Below are positions 35,978-44,311 of a stretch of 64,000 nucleotides of DNA, one piece after another. This DNA comes from Curtobacterium sp. MCJR17_020 (lineage in GTDB: Bacteria; Actinomycetota; Actinomycetes; Actinomycetales; Microbacteriaceae). The notes beneath the pieces are model-generated. The model made no database searches and was not told the origin of the DNA. It worked only from the letters and a program-made list of their open reading frames with translations. The stretch spans positions 3,782,001 to 3,846,000 of the forward strand of contig NZ_CP126260.1 of assembly GCF_003234365.2 (NCBI RefSeq), written 5' to 3'. The first letter of the stretch is position 1. Each line of letters starts with the position of its first letter. The translations under genes and the position numbers were made by a program.

Positions 35978-36012
35978 TTACCTGCGACTGATAATAGCTG
36001 CAACTAATATTG
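35978..36012 (-). promoter_or_regulatory. AT-rich promoter/operator of the toxin-antitoxin operon
   Basis: On the minus strand TATTAGTTGCAG and TATTATCAGTCGCAG form an imperfect direct repeat immediately upstream of the TAATGT -10. Such repeats are typical antitoxin operators. This is the most AT-rich stretch of the window. Confidence 0.5.
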
Positions 36013-36047
36013 AGCGCAAGGGCAACGACGTGGTGAGGGTGCGCTCC

Positions 36048-37019
36048 TCAGACGACGAGGGGGCCGGCGACCTCGAGCTCGTCGTGGTCGACCTGCCAGC
36101 GGACGGCGTCGAGCACCGTCTGTTCGGCGGTGAACCCGGGCGCGTAACCGAGCAGGCGGCGGGCCTTCTCGACACTGAACACCTGGCTGCGTGACAGGTG
36201 CTCCCAGCTGGCGCCAGCGTGCTCTGGAGTGGTGGTCTCGCGGAACCGGTCCCAGCTGACGGGCTCGAGCCGGGCCTCCTGGCCGAACCACGACGCTGCC
36301 AGGTGGGCGTACCCACGTGCGGTGAGCGCCGTCTGGGCCGTGATGAAGAAGTCCTCGCCGACCGCCGCCTCGCGGTGTTCGACAGCGAGCTGGAAGGCCT
36401 GCGCGACGTCGTCCGCGTGCACGTGGGCCATGGTCTCGGCGCCGAGACCGGGGACCTCGATCGCCTCGCCGGCGGACAACCTCGTCAGCACCGACGGGTC
36501 GAGGTTTCCGAGCGGACCGATCGGCATCCAGCCCGGACCGCTGATGTGACCCGGGTGCAGCGTTGTCGTCGCCAAACCCCCTGACGCGGTTTCTTCCTTG
36601 GCCATCCGGGCAATCGCGTCCTTCTGCACGCCGTAGTCGCCGAAGGGCGGCGTGAAGTCATCCTCGGTGATCGGCAGCACACGGGATGCACCCGCGCGCC
36701 AGATCGAGCCGCAGTGCACGAGGTGCGTGCCCGTGCCGCGGAGCGCTTCGACGAGGGCGGCGGCGGACGACTCGGTGAAGCCGACGAGGTCGACGACGGC
36801 GTCGGCGCCGAGGGCGACGATCCGCGTTCCGAACGTGCCGTCGCGGTCCTCCTGCTCGCGGTCCGCGGTGACGCGTTCGACCTGCTGCCACTCGGGGGAG
36901 TCGGCGTAGGGGGTACTGGTACCGCGACTGATGGCGACGACCTCGTGACCGCCGCGGACGAGGCGGGGGACGAGGAACGTGCCGATGTGGCCGGTGGCTC
37001 CGATGACGACGATGCGCAT
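36048..37019 (-). CDS. NAD-dependent epimerase/dehydratase family protein
   Basis: 323 residues, extended SDR. It starts MRIVVIGATGHIGTFLVPRL (GxxGxxG). LVEALRGTGTHLVHCGSIWR holds the catalytic Ser region; the Tyr-x-x-x-Lys is FGDYGVQKDAIARM (Y-x-x-x-K intact). TLHPGHISGPGWMPIGPLGN and GLGAETMAHVHADDVAQAFQ match atypical epimerases of nucleotide-sugar type. Substrate unknown. TACCGT lies 7 nt before the ATG. The large hairpin at 37041-37108 stands immediately upstream. Confidence 0.9.
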   Translation of the reverse strand: MRIVVIGATGHIGTFLVPRLVRGGHEVVAISRGTSTPYADSPEWQQVERVTADREQEDRDGTFGTRIVALGADAVVDLVGFTESSAAALVEALRGTGTHLVHCGSIWRAGASRVLPITEDDFTPPFGDYGVQKDAIARMAKEETASGGLATTTLHPGHISGPGWMPIGPLGNLDPSVLTRLSAGEAIEVPGLGAETMAHVHADDVAQAFQLAVEHREAAVGEDFFITAQTALTARGYAHLAASWFGQEARLEPVSWDRFRETTTPEHAGASWEHLSRSQVFSVEKARRLLGYAPGFTAEQTVLDAVRWQVDHDELEVAGPLVV

Positions 37020-37040
37020 GCGGCACACGGTAGGCCGAGC

Positions 37041-37108
37041 CGCTTCGGATCGTGAGCAGGAACGGTCGGGTGCCGATGGGCGACCCGACCGTTCCTGCTC
37101 ACGAAGCG
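37041..37108. terminator. Long hairpin between two minus-strand genes
   Basis: Perfect 20-bp stem (GTGAGCAGGAACGGTCGGGT at 37052-37071, complement at 37083-37102) with an 11-nt loop, extended by CGCTTC / GAAGCG outside after a 5-nt bulge. It lies 25 bp after the SDR stop, so it probably terminates that gene, and just above the promoter of the epimerase. Confidence 0.7.
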
Positions 37109-37132
37109 CGTGAGACGCCGCGCCTCCGCCCG

Positions 37133-37876
37133 CTACGCGGAGGGCTCCGCGACGACGGCGCGCATCGCGGCCTCGGTCGCGGCTGCGAGTGCTTCCGCGG
37201 GCTCCGACATCAGGCTCTTCACGAAACGTGAGTCGTCGTCGGCGAGGACCTCGAACACACCGGCGACGGTACCCTCGTAGGCCTGGGTGACCACGTCCTC
37301 CGGGCGGGACTTCGGGACGTTGAACCGAGCCCCCATCGCCGTGTCGACCATGCCCACGATGAGTCCCGTGACCGTGGTGCCCCGCGGTGCGAGCTCCACT
37401 CGGAGCCCGTTGGTCGCGGACCAGGCAGCCGCCTTCGACGCGGCGTACACGGTGGGGATCGGGGTCCACGCGGCGAGCGACAAGACGTTGAGAACCGCAC
37501 CACCGCCGTTCGCCGCCAGGATCGGTGCGAACGCGGCCGACATCCGGATGGTGCCGAAGGTGTTCGTCTCGAAGACCCGCTCGAGGGACTCGTCCGAGGG
37601 TGCGGCGATGGAGGCGTCCGCCGCAGGCGCGATGCCCGCGTTGTTCACCAGCAGGTCGACGTCCGGCGCCGCCGCGGCTGCGGCCTCGATCGACGACGGG
37701 TCGGTGAGGTCGAGCACGAGCGGCTGGACGCGGTCGTCCTCCCACGCGCGCGGCGAGCGAGCCGCCGCGTAGACCCGGCGCGCACCACCGTCGAGCGCCT
37801 GCCGGACGAACTCGGTTCCGAGGCCCCCGTTGGCGCCGGTGACGAGGACGGTGCGGTTCTCGAGCTGGTTGGACAT
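37133..37876 (-). CDS. Short-chain dehydrogenase/reductase
   Basis: 247 residues, classical SDR: TVLVTGANGGLGTEFVRQAL (TGxxxGxG), DLLVNNAGIAP (NNAG), VLNVLSLAAWTPIPTVYAAS then KAA (Ser, Tyr-x-x-x-Lys). AGGAG lies before ATG 37876. It faces the TetR gene at 37967 across two palindromic operators, so it is the likely target. A downstream-acting aldehyde or ketone reductase, substrate unknown. Confidence 0.93.
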   Translation of the reverse strand: MSNQLENRTVLVTGANGGLGTEFVRQALDGGARRVYAAARSPRAWEDDRVQPLVLDLTDPSSIEAAAAAAPDVDLLVNNAGIAPAADASIAAPSDESLERVFETNTFGTIRMSAAFAPILAANGGGAVLNVLSLAAWTPIPTVYAASKAAAWSATNGLRVELAPRGTTVTGLIVGMVDTAMGARFNVPKSRPEDVVTQAYEGTVAGVFEVLADDDSRFVKSLMSEPAEALAAATEAAMRAVVAEPSA

Positions 37877-37904
37877 GATCACTCCTGCAGTAGGCTGACG
37901 AAAC

Positions 37905-37944
37905 GGGGAATGTCCCCGGATCATTATGTGGGGATAGTCCCCAC
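37905..37944. promoter_or_regulatory. Two TetR operators between SDR and tetR
   Basis: GGGGAATGTCCCC (37905-37917) and GTGGGGATAGTCCCCAC (37928-37944, perfect palindrome around its centre) lie with 25-bp centre spacing between the divergent genes. The regulator upstream would bind as two dimers on one face spread over about two and a half turns. Confidence 0.75.
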
Positions 37945-37966
37945 TTACGTCAAGCCAGGAGTGCAG

Positions 37967-38512
37967 ATGCGTGCCGATGCCCAGCGGAACCGGGACGCGA
38001 TCCTCGCCGCAGCGCGCGAGGTGTTCGACGCCGACGGCATACTCGCGCCCATCGACGGCATCGCCACTCGCGCGGGAGTCGGGAACGCGACGTTCTACCG
38101 GAACTTCCCCACCCGCGACGACCTGCTCGCGGCCGTGATGGACGACAGCGTCCGCGCGATCATCGAAGACTCGGCGGGACTGGATGCCCTCGACGCCGAC
38201 TCGGCGCTGCGCGAGTGGATGTTCCGACTGACGTGGCAGCTGCGCGTGTGGCAGAACCTGCCCTCGTGCATCGCCGACGCGATCGAGGACGAGGATTCCC
38301 CGATCCGGACGCTGTGCGCACGACTCACCGCGCGCACCGCGGAGCTGCTCGATCGTGCTCGGGCGGCGGGAACCGCGTCCACGGTGGAGGCCGCTGCGGT
38401 GTTCGAACTGCTGACGACGGTGTCGTGGGGGGTCGACCGGTTCGGGGACGACGAAGAGCGGGCCCGGGAACGTGTCCGGCTCGCGACCGCCGGAGTGCTC
38501 GCCGCGCGGTGA
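37967..38512 (+). CDS. TetR-family transcriptional regulator
   Basis: 181 residues. MRADAQRNRDAILAAAREVF then IDGIATRAGVGNATFYRNFP is a typical TetR N-terminus; C-terminal domain TetR_C of the SbtR-like type (AAVFELLTTVSWGVDRFGDD). ATG 37967 is chosen because AGGAG lies 5 nt before it; GTG 37961 is possible. Divergent from the SDR with shared operators. Confidence 0.92.
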   Translation: MRADAQRNRDAILAAAREVFDADGILAPIDGIATRAGVGNATFYRNFPTRDDLLAAVMDDSVRAIIEDSAGLDALDADSALREWMFRLTWQLRVWQNLPSCIADAIEDEDSPIRTLCARLTARTAELLDRARAAGTASTVEAAAVFELLTTVSWGVDRFGDDEERARERVRLATAGVLAAR

Positions 38513-38539
38513 GGCGTGCCGCCCGCCGCCTCGCGCTGA

Positions 38540-39028
38540 TCAGTCGGCGGTGATGACCTTCACGGAGCCGGCGATGGTCGCGGCGTCCTCGGCGAGCGCC
38601 ACGACCGGGTCAGGCAGGCGGGTGGTGGCGCCGACGAGCTTGCGGGCACCCCACCCGACGAACGACCCGACGATCGCGCCGACGCCGCCGAGGATCGCGC
38701 CCTCGATGCGCAGGTCGCGCTTGCCGGTCGTGCCGAGTGCTGCGCCGACGAGCGCACCGGACCCGATGCGGCCGATCAGGCCGGCGGGGGAGATGCGGTT
38801 CGGGGTCATCGGCAGCTTGTCGCCGATGAGTTCACCGACGGCCGAGGCGACGAGGAGTCCGCGGCCGAGCGGGGTGCTGAAGACCTTCCAGTCCTGCCAC
38901 GACCCCTTCAACGAGGACCGGTCGTGGTTCAGTGCCAGCACCGCGAGTGGGGTGGCACTGCGGCCGCCGCTCAGGATGCCGAGCACCAGGGTGCGGACCA
39001 GGGTGTGCTGCTCGTGCTGCTTGCTCAT
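38540..39028 (-). CDS. DUF4126-family membrane protein
   Basis: 162 residues: TLVLGILSGGRSATPLAVLA near the N-terminus is the DUF4126 hallmark (G-x-R-S-x-x-P). Gly/Ala-rich helices at about 85-105 and 108-130 (LGGVGAIVGSFVGWGARKLV) complete it. Function unknown. GGAGA before the ATG. Convergent with the tetR gene; its start is 108 bp from the divergent NAD(P)-binding protein. Confidence 0.82.
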   Translation of the reverse strand: MSKQHEQHTLVRTLVLGILSGGRSATPLAVLALNHDRSSLKGSWQDWKVFSTPLGRGLLVASAVGELIGDKLPMTPNRISPAGLIGRIGSGALVGAALGTTGKRDLRIEGAILGGVGAIVGSFVGWGARKLVGATTRLPDPVVALAEDAATIAGSVKVITAD

Positions 39029-39135
39029 CGTGTCTCCAGTCGTGATCAGGTCCGACCGTACGCACGCGGGCCGCGAGCGCTCCGAGGGTCCTCACGGACT
39101 GCGGGTACTGAGCCGGCCCGAGTAGCGTCCGCCCC

Positions 39136-39786
39136 ATGAGCAACGTCATCGTCTTCGGCGGCCACGGCAAGGTCGCACTCCTCACCACCCGCATCCTCAG
39201 CGACCGCGGCCACTCGGTCACCTCGGTCATCCGCGACGCGGGCCAGTCCGACGAGATCCGTGCCCACGGCGGCGAACCCCGTGTCGCGGACATCCAGCAG
39301 CAGTCCCTGACCGACTTCGCGGAGCTCGTCCACGGGCACGACGCCGTGGTCTGGTCGGCCGGTGCCGGCGGCGGGTCCGCCGACCGCACGTGGGCGATCG
39401 ACCGCGACGCCGCGATCCTGTCGGTGCAGGGCGCGAAGCAGGCCGGCGTCGACCGCTACGTCATGGTGTCGTGGTCCGGGTCGCAGCTCGACCACGGGGT
39501 ACCGCAGGACAACGACTTCTTCGCCTACGCGCAGTCGAAGGCGATCGCCGACGCCGTGGTGCGCGACTCTGGTCTGCAGTGGACCATCGTGGCGCCGAGC
39601 ACCCTGACGGACGACGACGCCACCGGTTCGGTCGACTGGGCGGGCTCGTCGAGCGACGTGCCGCGCGGCGACGTCGCACACGTGATCGCCGACGTGCTCG
39701 AGACCCCCGGCACGGCGGGCAACACCATCCGGTTCAACTCGGGATCGACCCCGATCGCGGACTTCCTGCGCGCCGACGCGGTCTGA
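39136..39786 (+). CDS. NAD(P)-binding SDR-like protein (YwnB/NmrA type)
   Basis: 216 residues. It starts VIVFGGHGKVALLTTRILSD (GxxGxxx), then VVWSAGAGGG and YVMVSWSGSQLDHGVPQDND and YAQSKAIADAVVRDSGLQWT, the usual atypical SDR5 set. Acts as an NAD(P)H-linked reductase or redox sensor. TAGCGT is 7 nt before the ATG. A weak relative of the 17-bp element ends at the expected distance, but only 8 of 17 positions match. Confidence 0.9.
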   Translation: MSNVIVFGGHGKVALLTTRILSDRGHSVTSVIRDAGQSDEIRAHGGEPRVADIQQQSLTDFAELVHGHDAVVWSAGAGGGSADRTWAIDRDAAILSVQGAKQAGVDRYVMVSWSGSQLDHGVPQDNDFFAYAQSKAIADAVVRDSGLQWTIVAPSTLTDDDATGSVDWAGSSSDVPRGDVAHVIADVLETPGTAGNTIRFNSGSTPIADFLRADAV

Positions 39787-39832
39787 CGACGCCGACACGG
39801 TCTGACGACGGGGCGCGGCCCGCGGCCGCGCT

Positions 39833-40843
39833 TCAGTAGATCGCTGCGATGCCGGTCATGTCGCCGAGCCCGAGCGTGCGTGAACCGGTGTCGCAGTACC
39901 CGCCGGACGGCTCCATGACCTGACCGGTTCCGGTCTTCACGTGGCCGAGTCCGTACAGGTGGCCCCACTCGTGGGTGGCGACGGCCTGGGTGTCGAACCG
40001 TGCGCCCGAGCAGGTGGTCGTCGAGCTCCACTTGTAGCTGGTGGCGTACCGCTGGTCGGACTCCTTGGCGATGCCGTTGCCGTCGTACCAGACGCACGTC
40101 ACGCCGAGGGTCCCGGAGGGCAGCTTGCCCCACCCGACGACGCTGTAGCCGTTGCTCTTCGAGCACGCGCCCTTGTCGGTGAGCCCGGGTGCCTGGGTCG
40201 CCAGGCGCACGTAGGAGTTCCGCGCGGACGAGGTCACGGTGCGGTCGCACGACGAGATCGTGCCCGTCCACGCGTTCGCCGCCTTGCGCAGGGCGTCCTT
40301 GGCGTACGACGACTTCTGGCCGGACTCGTTGTAGTACCACTGCACCGTGCTCGACCAGCGGTACCCGTTCCGTGCGTTGGCCGTGCTGGTGCACTTGGTG
40401 GTGGCCGCGGTCGTGGCGGCCGGCGCGGCAGCCGCCTGGCTGGCCGCGGCACTGGCTGCTGCGCTCCTCGCCTGTTCGCGGTGCACCGCCGGTGCCGAAC
40501 CGCTCCACGCCTCGTCGATGCGGACCGCGACACCCCCGGTACCGGTGTTCGCGATGACGACCTCCGCCAGCTCGGGAGCACCCGGCGCCGCGGAGCTGCT
40601 CGCCATCACGCTCTCACCGGGGGCCGGCACGGCGAACGTGCGGCCGTCCGGCAACACGACCGTGCCGGACGCCACCGTGCACCCCGTCCGGAGCGTCTGC
40701 ACCGAGAGCGTCCCCGCGGCGCAACGGCTGCCGGCCGCCGACGCGCTCGGCGCCGCCGCCTGCGCGGGTGCCGCCGTGGCGGTGAGGCCGACGACGAGTG
40801 CGATGACCGCCCCGGTGGTGAGCGTGTTCCTGACAGGACGCAT
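39833..40843 (-). CDS. Secreted matrixin-type zinc metalloprotease
   Basis: 336 residues. Sec signal peptide at about 1-30 (ending APAQAAAP). A middle part of unknown fold has paired Cys residues. A C-terminal zincin domain holds the metal motif HEWGHLYGLGH (291-301, HExxHxxGxxH) and a Met-turn (QVMEPS) nine residues later, as in matrixins (M10). It acts outside the cell on proteins. GGAAGGG precedes the ATG. Monocistronic and convergent with the NAD(P)-binding gene. Confidence 0.9.
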   Translation of the reverse strand: MRPVRNTLTTGAVIALVVGLTATAAPAQAAAPSASAAGSRCAAGTLSVQTLRTGCTVASGTVVLPDGRTFAVPAPGESVMASSSAAPGAPELAEVVIANTGTGGVAVRIDEAWSGSAPAVHREQARSAAASAAASQAAAAPAATTAATTKCTSTANARNGYRWSSTVQWYYNESGQKSSYAKDALRKAANAWTGTISSCDRTVTSSARNSYVRLATQAPGLTDKGACSKSNGYSVVGWGKLPSGTLGVTCVWYDGNGIAKESDQRYATSYKWSSTTTCSGARFDTQAVATHEWGHLYGLGHVKTGTGQVMEPSGGYCDTGSRTLGLGDMTGIAAIY

Positions 40844-40968
40844 GGTTGCCCTTCCCGCGGCGAGCCCCTGTGCCCGCCGTCCCTGATCGGGTCCATGCTC
40901 GCCGATGGGTACCCGTCAGGTCCAGGGCTGCGCCAACAGGACAGGCCGGGCTCCGCCGTCGCGGTGGG

Positions 40969-42060
40969 TCAGCGCAGCCGTTCGACCATCGGACACGCGA
41001 ACGGGTCGCGCGCCGCCAGACCGACCTCGTTGAGGTAGCGGACCACGATGACGTAGGAGTGCACCAGGGTGGTCTCGGTGTACGGCACGCCCTGGTCCGC
41101 GCAGTACTTCCGGACCATGTCCCGGGCGGCCCGCAGGTTCGGTCGGGCCATGCTCGGGAACAGGTGGTGCTCGACCTGGTGGTTCAGGCCGCCCATGAAG
41201 TACTCGACCCAGGCACCGCCACCGATGTCGCGCGAGGTCAGGACCTGGCGTGAGAAGAAGTCCACGCGGCGGCCGGGTTCGATGACGGGCATGCCCTTGT
41301 GGTTCGGTGCGAACGCGATGCCCATGAGGAACCCGAACACGGCGAGCTGCACGCCGAGGAACGCGAAGGCCATGCCGACCGGCAGGAACCAGAACACGAC
41401 GCCCAGGTAGAGCACGAACCGCCCGACGAAGACCGATCCCTCGGCCCACCGCCGCTTCACCGGGCCGCGGCTGGTGTACGTGCGGATCGACTGCCAGTGC
41501 AGGTTCACACCCTCGACCAGGAGCATCGGGAAGAACGCGTAGCCCTGCACCCGGACGAGCACGCGCAGGAAGCCGGTCCGGCTGGCGGCGTCCTCGGGCC
41601 GGAACGAGATCGCGTCGAACGAGATGTCGGGGTCCTTGCCGACCGTGTTCGGGTTGGCGTGGTGCCGGGTGTGCTTGTTCATCCACCACGCGTAGCTGAT
41701 CCCGGTCAGGAACGTGCCGGCGTAGCGGGCCGCTCGGTCGTTCCAGTGGTGCGACGCGAAGACCTGACGGTGTGCGGCCTCGTGGGACAGGAAGGCGAAC
41801 TGCGTGAACAGTGCGCCCAGCACGCCGGCCACGATCAGCTGGTACCAGGAGCCGCCGAGCACGGCGAACGCCCCGCCCGTGATGCCGAGCAGCACGGCGA
41901 GCACGGCGATGAGGCCCCAGTACCAGCCTGTGCGCCGACCGAGCAGCCCGGCGGTACGGACCTGCGCGAGCAGCGCGGTGTACGTCGAGGTGGTGTCGGT
42001 CCGAGCCGACCGTCGTTCGGTCTTCCGATAGCCCGTCGGTACGACCAGTTCGTCGCCCAT
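40969..42060 (-). CDS. Membrane fatty acid desaturase
   Basis: 363 residues with all three histidine boxes: HEAAH (93-97), HTRHH (130-134) and HQVEHH near 303. Helix pairs lie at about 45-90, 110-125 and 200-245. This is the DesA3/acyl-lipid front-end-like group that inserts double bonds into membrane lipids using two irons and electrons from a reductase (not in the window). ATG 42060 chosen because AGGAGGAAA precedes it. Monocistronic. Confidence 0.94.
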   Translation of the reverse strand: MGDELVVPTGYRKTERRSARTDTTSTYTALLAQVRTAGLLGRRTGWYWGLIAVLAVLLGITGGAFAVLGGSWYQLIVAGVLGALFTQFAFLSHEAAHRQVFASHHWNDRAARYAGTFLTGISYAWWMNKHTRHHANPNTVGKDPDISFDAISFRPEDAASRTGFLRVLVRVQGYAFFPMLLVEGVNLHWQSIRTYTSRGPVKRRWAEGSVFVGRFVLYLGVVFWFLPVGMAFAFLGVQLAVFGFLMGIAFAPNHKGMPVIEPGRRVDFFSRQVLTSRDIGGGAWVEYFMGGLNHQVEHHLFPSMARPNLRAARDMVRKYCADQGVPYTETTLVHSYVIVVRYLNEVGLAARDPFACPMVERLR

Positions 42061-42156
42061 GGTTTCCTCCTGGATCCAGTGCTGCGGCTGCAACCGGGGT
42101 CCGGGGCTACGACTTGCTCGTGATCGTACGCCAGCCCGGACCGGGGACACACGGGA

Positions 42157-42873
42157 TCAGGCGGGGAGGACCAGGCGGCGTTCGACGATGGCTCGGGCGA
42201 CGTCGGCGAGGCGCTCCTGGTTCGACCGCGCGTACTGCCGCAGCAGTTCGAACGCCGCCTCGGTGTTCACCGAGTGCGTGTACGCCACGAAGCCCTTGGC
42301 CTGCTCGATCACGACCCGGCTGTCGAGGGCTCGCTGCAACTGCGCCTGCGTCAGCGCCGCGTGTTGCAGGGTCCGCTGCTGCAGGATGCTGATGGTCGCG
42401 ACGTCGGTCAGGGCCTGTGCTGCCAGGGCGTCGTCGCGGTTCAGCGCCCCCTCGGTCTCGCGGAACAGGTTGAGCGACCCGAGCGTGGTGTCCCGCAACC
42501 GCATCGGGATCGCGTGCACCGACGCGTACCCCGACTCGGCGGACGCGGCGGCGAACGTCGGCCACCGGCGTTGCATCTCCGCCTGGTCGCTCACGGACAC
42601 CGGACGCCCGGTCGCGAAGCACTCCACGCACGGTCCTTCGCCGGCGTCGAGCTGCAGGAGTCCGACGAAGCTGGACCGCTCACTGGTCGACGCCACGACC
42701 TCGAGTTCCTGGTGCTGGTTGGCCAGCAGGATGCCAGCCGCCGAGGCGTCGAAGATGTCGACGACGCTGTCGACCAGGTTCTGCAGGAGGTCGACGACGT
42801 CGTACTCGTCGACGAGGGTGTCGGTCAGCGTGACGAAGGTGTCGATGAGCCGGCGCTCGCGGGTCGGTGCCAT
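42157..42873 (-). CDS. GAF-ANTAR regulatory protein, copy 1
   Basis: 238 residues. A GAF domain at about 18-160 (VVDIFDASAAGILLANQHQE, LLQLDAGEGPCVECFATGRP and SGYASVHAIPMRLRDTTLGS) is followed by a C-terminal ANTAR helical hairpin (about 165-230: DSRVVIEQAKGFVAYTHSVN then AFELLRQYARSNQERLADVA). ANTAR proteins bind paired hairpins in nascent mRNA and prevent termination. GAGGAG precedes the ATG. It lies 12 bp after the next gene (minus strand), so the two are one operon. Targets cannot be seen here. Confidence 0.93.
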   Translation of the reverse strand: MAPTRERRLIDTFVTLTDTLVDEYDVVDLLQNLVDSVVDIFDASAAGILLANQHQELEVVASTSERSSFVGLLQLDAGEGPCVECFATGRPVSVSDQAEMQRRWPTFAAASAESGYASVHAIPMRLRDTTLGSLNLFRETEGALNRDDALAAQALTDVATISILQQRTLQHAALTQAQLQRALDSRVVIEQAKGFVAYTHSVNTEAAFELLRQYARSNQERLADVARAIVERRLVLPA

Positions 42874-42885
42874 GGTGCGTGCTCC

Positions 42886-43584
42886 TCAGTTCTCGGAACC
42901 GTACGGCCGGGCGAGGTCGATGCGGCGAGCGATGACGTCGTTCGAGACGTCGCGGACGGTGCGTTCGGTGGCGAAGGCGTGCGCCTGCAGCACGAGGAGG
43001 GCGTCGGTGACGTCCACCCCGAGCTGTGCTGCGACCATGCCGGTCGCCTGGTGCACCTCTCGTCGGGAGTAGCGGCTGGTGCCCATGTCGGCACGGCCGT
43101 CGGCGGCCGCGGCGAGCAGAGCACCACGGAGCACCCGACGGGCTGCGACCTCGGTGAGCTCCACGGCGCCGCGGATCTGCCCCACGGTCAGGGTGCGCTC
43201 GCTGTCCACGGACAGGTCGACGGCGCCGACGGGGATCGTCCCGATGCGCATCGGGAACGAGAACACCGCCCCGACCCCGGCGCGCAGGAGCTCCTCGAGC
43301 GCGAGCGGCCAGTCGGTGTTCGTCGTGCCGGACAGGTCGGGCTCCAGGACCGGGCGGCGGGTCGTCAACGCCTGCCAACACGGGCCCTCGCCGAGGTCGA
43401 ACTGGATCTCGTCGATCCGCGCGGCGCGCGCGTCGCTCGCGCACACCGTCGCCGACCCGAGTGGGTTGCCGAGGGTGGAGATGCCGACCCCGGTCACGGG
43501 CAGCGTCGTCAGGAACGGCGGGCACATGTCGGTGCCGTCGGGTGCGGCCTGCAGTGCGGAGACTGCCGTCGTGAAGTCGTTCAT
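42886..43584 (-). CDS. GAF-ANTAR regulatory protein, copy 2
   Basis: 232 residues. Its GAF domain (about 20-165) reads DEIQFDLGEGPCWQALTTRR and GVGAVFSFPMRIGTIPVGAV; its C-terminus (about 175-228) is a diverged ANTAR: RREVHQATGMVAAQLGVDVT then ALLVLQAHAFATERTVRDVS. First gene of the pair. The start ATG 43584 has no convincing Shine-Dalgarno. Similar in layout but only distantly related to its neighbour. Confidence 0.88.
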   Translation of the reverse strand: MNDFTTAVSALQAAPDGTDMCPPFLTTLPVTGVGISTLGNPLGSATVCASDARAARIDEIQFDLGEGPCWQALTTRRPVLEPDLSGTTNTDWPLALEELLRAGVGAVFSFPMRIGTIPVGAVDLSVDSERTLTVGQIRGAVELTEVAARRVLRGALLAAAADGRADMGTSRYSRREVHQATGMVAAQLGVDVTDALLVLQAHAFATERTVRDVSNDVIARRIDLARPYGSEN

Positions 43585-43702
43585 CGCGAGGAAACCATCC
43601 GGGTCCGTGAACGCGGGGCTGATCCGGTCCCCGCGTGCTGCAACGCTAGCGCAGTGCCCCGCGGGCGTCGCCCGCCGGGCACGTCGACCCGCGCGGACAC
43701 GG

Positions 43703-44161
43703 TCAGCCCGCGCTGACGCGCGACGGCTCCGGCACGAAGTGGATCCGCTCCGCCGCCCGCGTGACCTCGCGCGCCCGGGCCGTGCGGTCGTCGAACTCGA
43801 TGCGCGCTGCGTCACGGACCTGCTCCTTGTCGAACAACGACGCCCGGCTCACGACGTCGACGATCGTCGCCACCACCGTGGCGAGACCGCGTTCGAGCTA
43901 TCCGAGGTTCGTGTTGCCGATGACGAGACGACGGTCCTGCACGTCGAGCGTGACGTCGGGGTAGCCGGCCGTCACGAGCTGCGCGTGTCCATCGGCACCG
44001 CGCAGGCCGGCCATCTCGGCTGCGTCGGGTCGGCGGTTGAACACCGCCGGGACGTCGTAGTACTTCGCCGCCGTGGGTTTGCCGAGCTCGGTGGGCAGGC
44101 CGGAGGCCACCACACTCGTGAGCGCGAGCGGCGTCGAGGCCGCCTCGGACTGGTCCGTCAT
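43703..44161 (-). pseudogene. Hypothetical gene interrupted by in-frame TAG
   Basis: From ATG 44161 (GGGAG upstream) the frame runs 87 codons, ending NTNLG, to a TAG at 43898-43900. Without any shift it then stays open for another 64 codons with normal GC3 codon use, to TGA at 43703. The second part reads LERGLATVVATIVDVV, then ASLFDKEQVRDAARIEFDDR and ERIHFVPEPS, which looks like real protein sequence. Either the gene was broken by one point mutation (for example from CAG or TGG), or TAG is read through. I do not recognise the family. Confidence 0.65.
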
Positions 44162-44274
44162 GATGACTCCCTGGGCGGCTCCCCGCGGGAGCTCGAGAGG
44201 ATCTCGGACTCGGTACGGCGACACCGTGGCGTCAGTGTGGGACCCGCGGATGTGAGCACTCCCAGCCACGACCC

Positions 44275-44304
44275 GGCGCCGGGGCTCCACCACGCCCCGG
44301 CGCC
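44275..44304. terminator. Hairpin after SDR gene
   Basis: Perfect 11-bp stem, GGCGCCGGGGC and its complement, with an 8-nt loop, 7 bp downstream of the SDR stop (minus strand). Confidence 0.7.
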
Positions 44305-44311
44305 ACCCCGC

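Noticed and set aside
39084..39100. Possible weak copy of the same element upstream of the NAD(P)-binding gene at 39136
   Set aside because: The distance is right but only about 8 of 17 positions agree; left out of the consensus though worth a matrix score.
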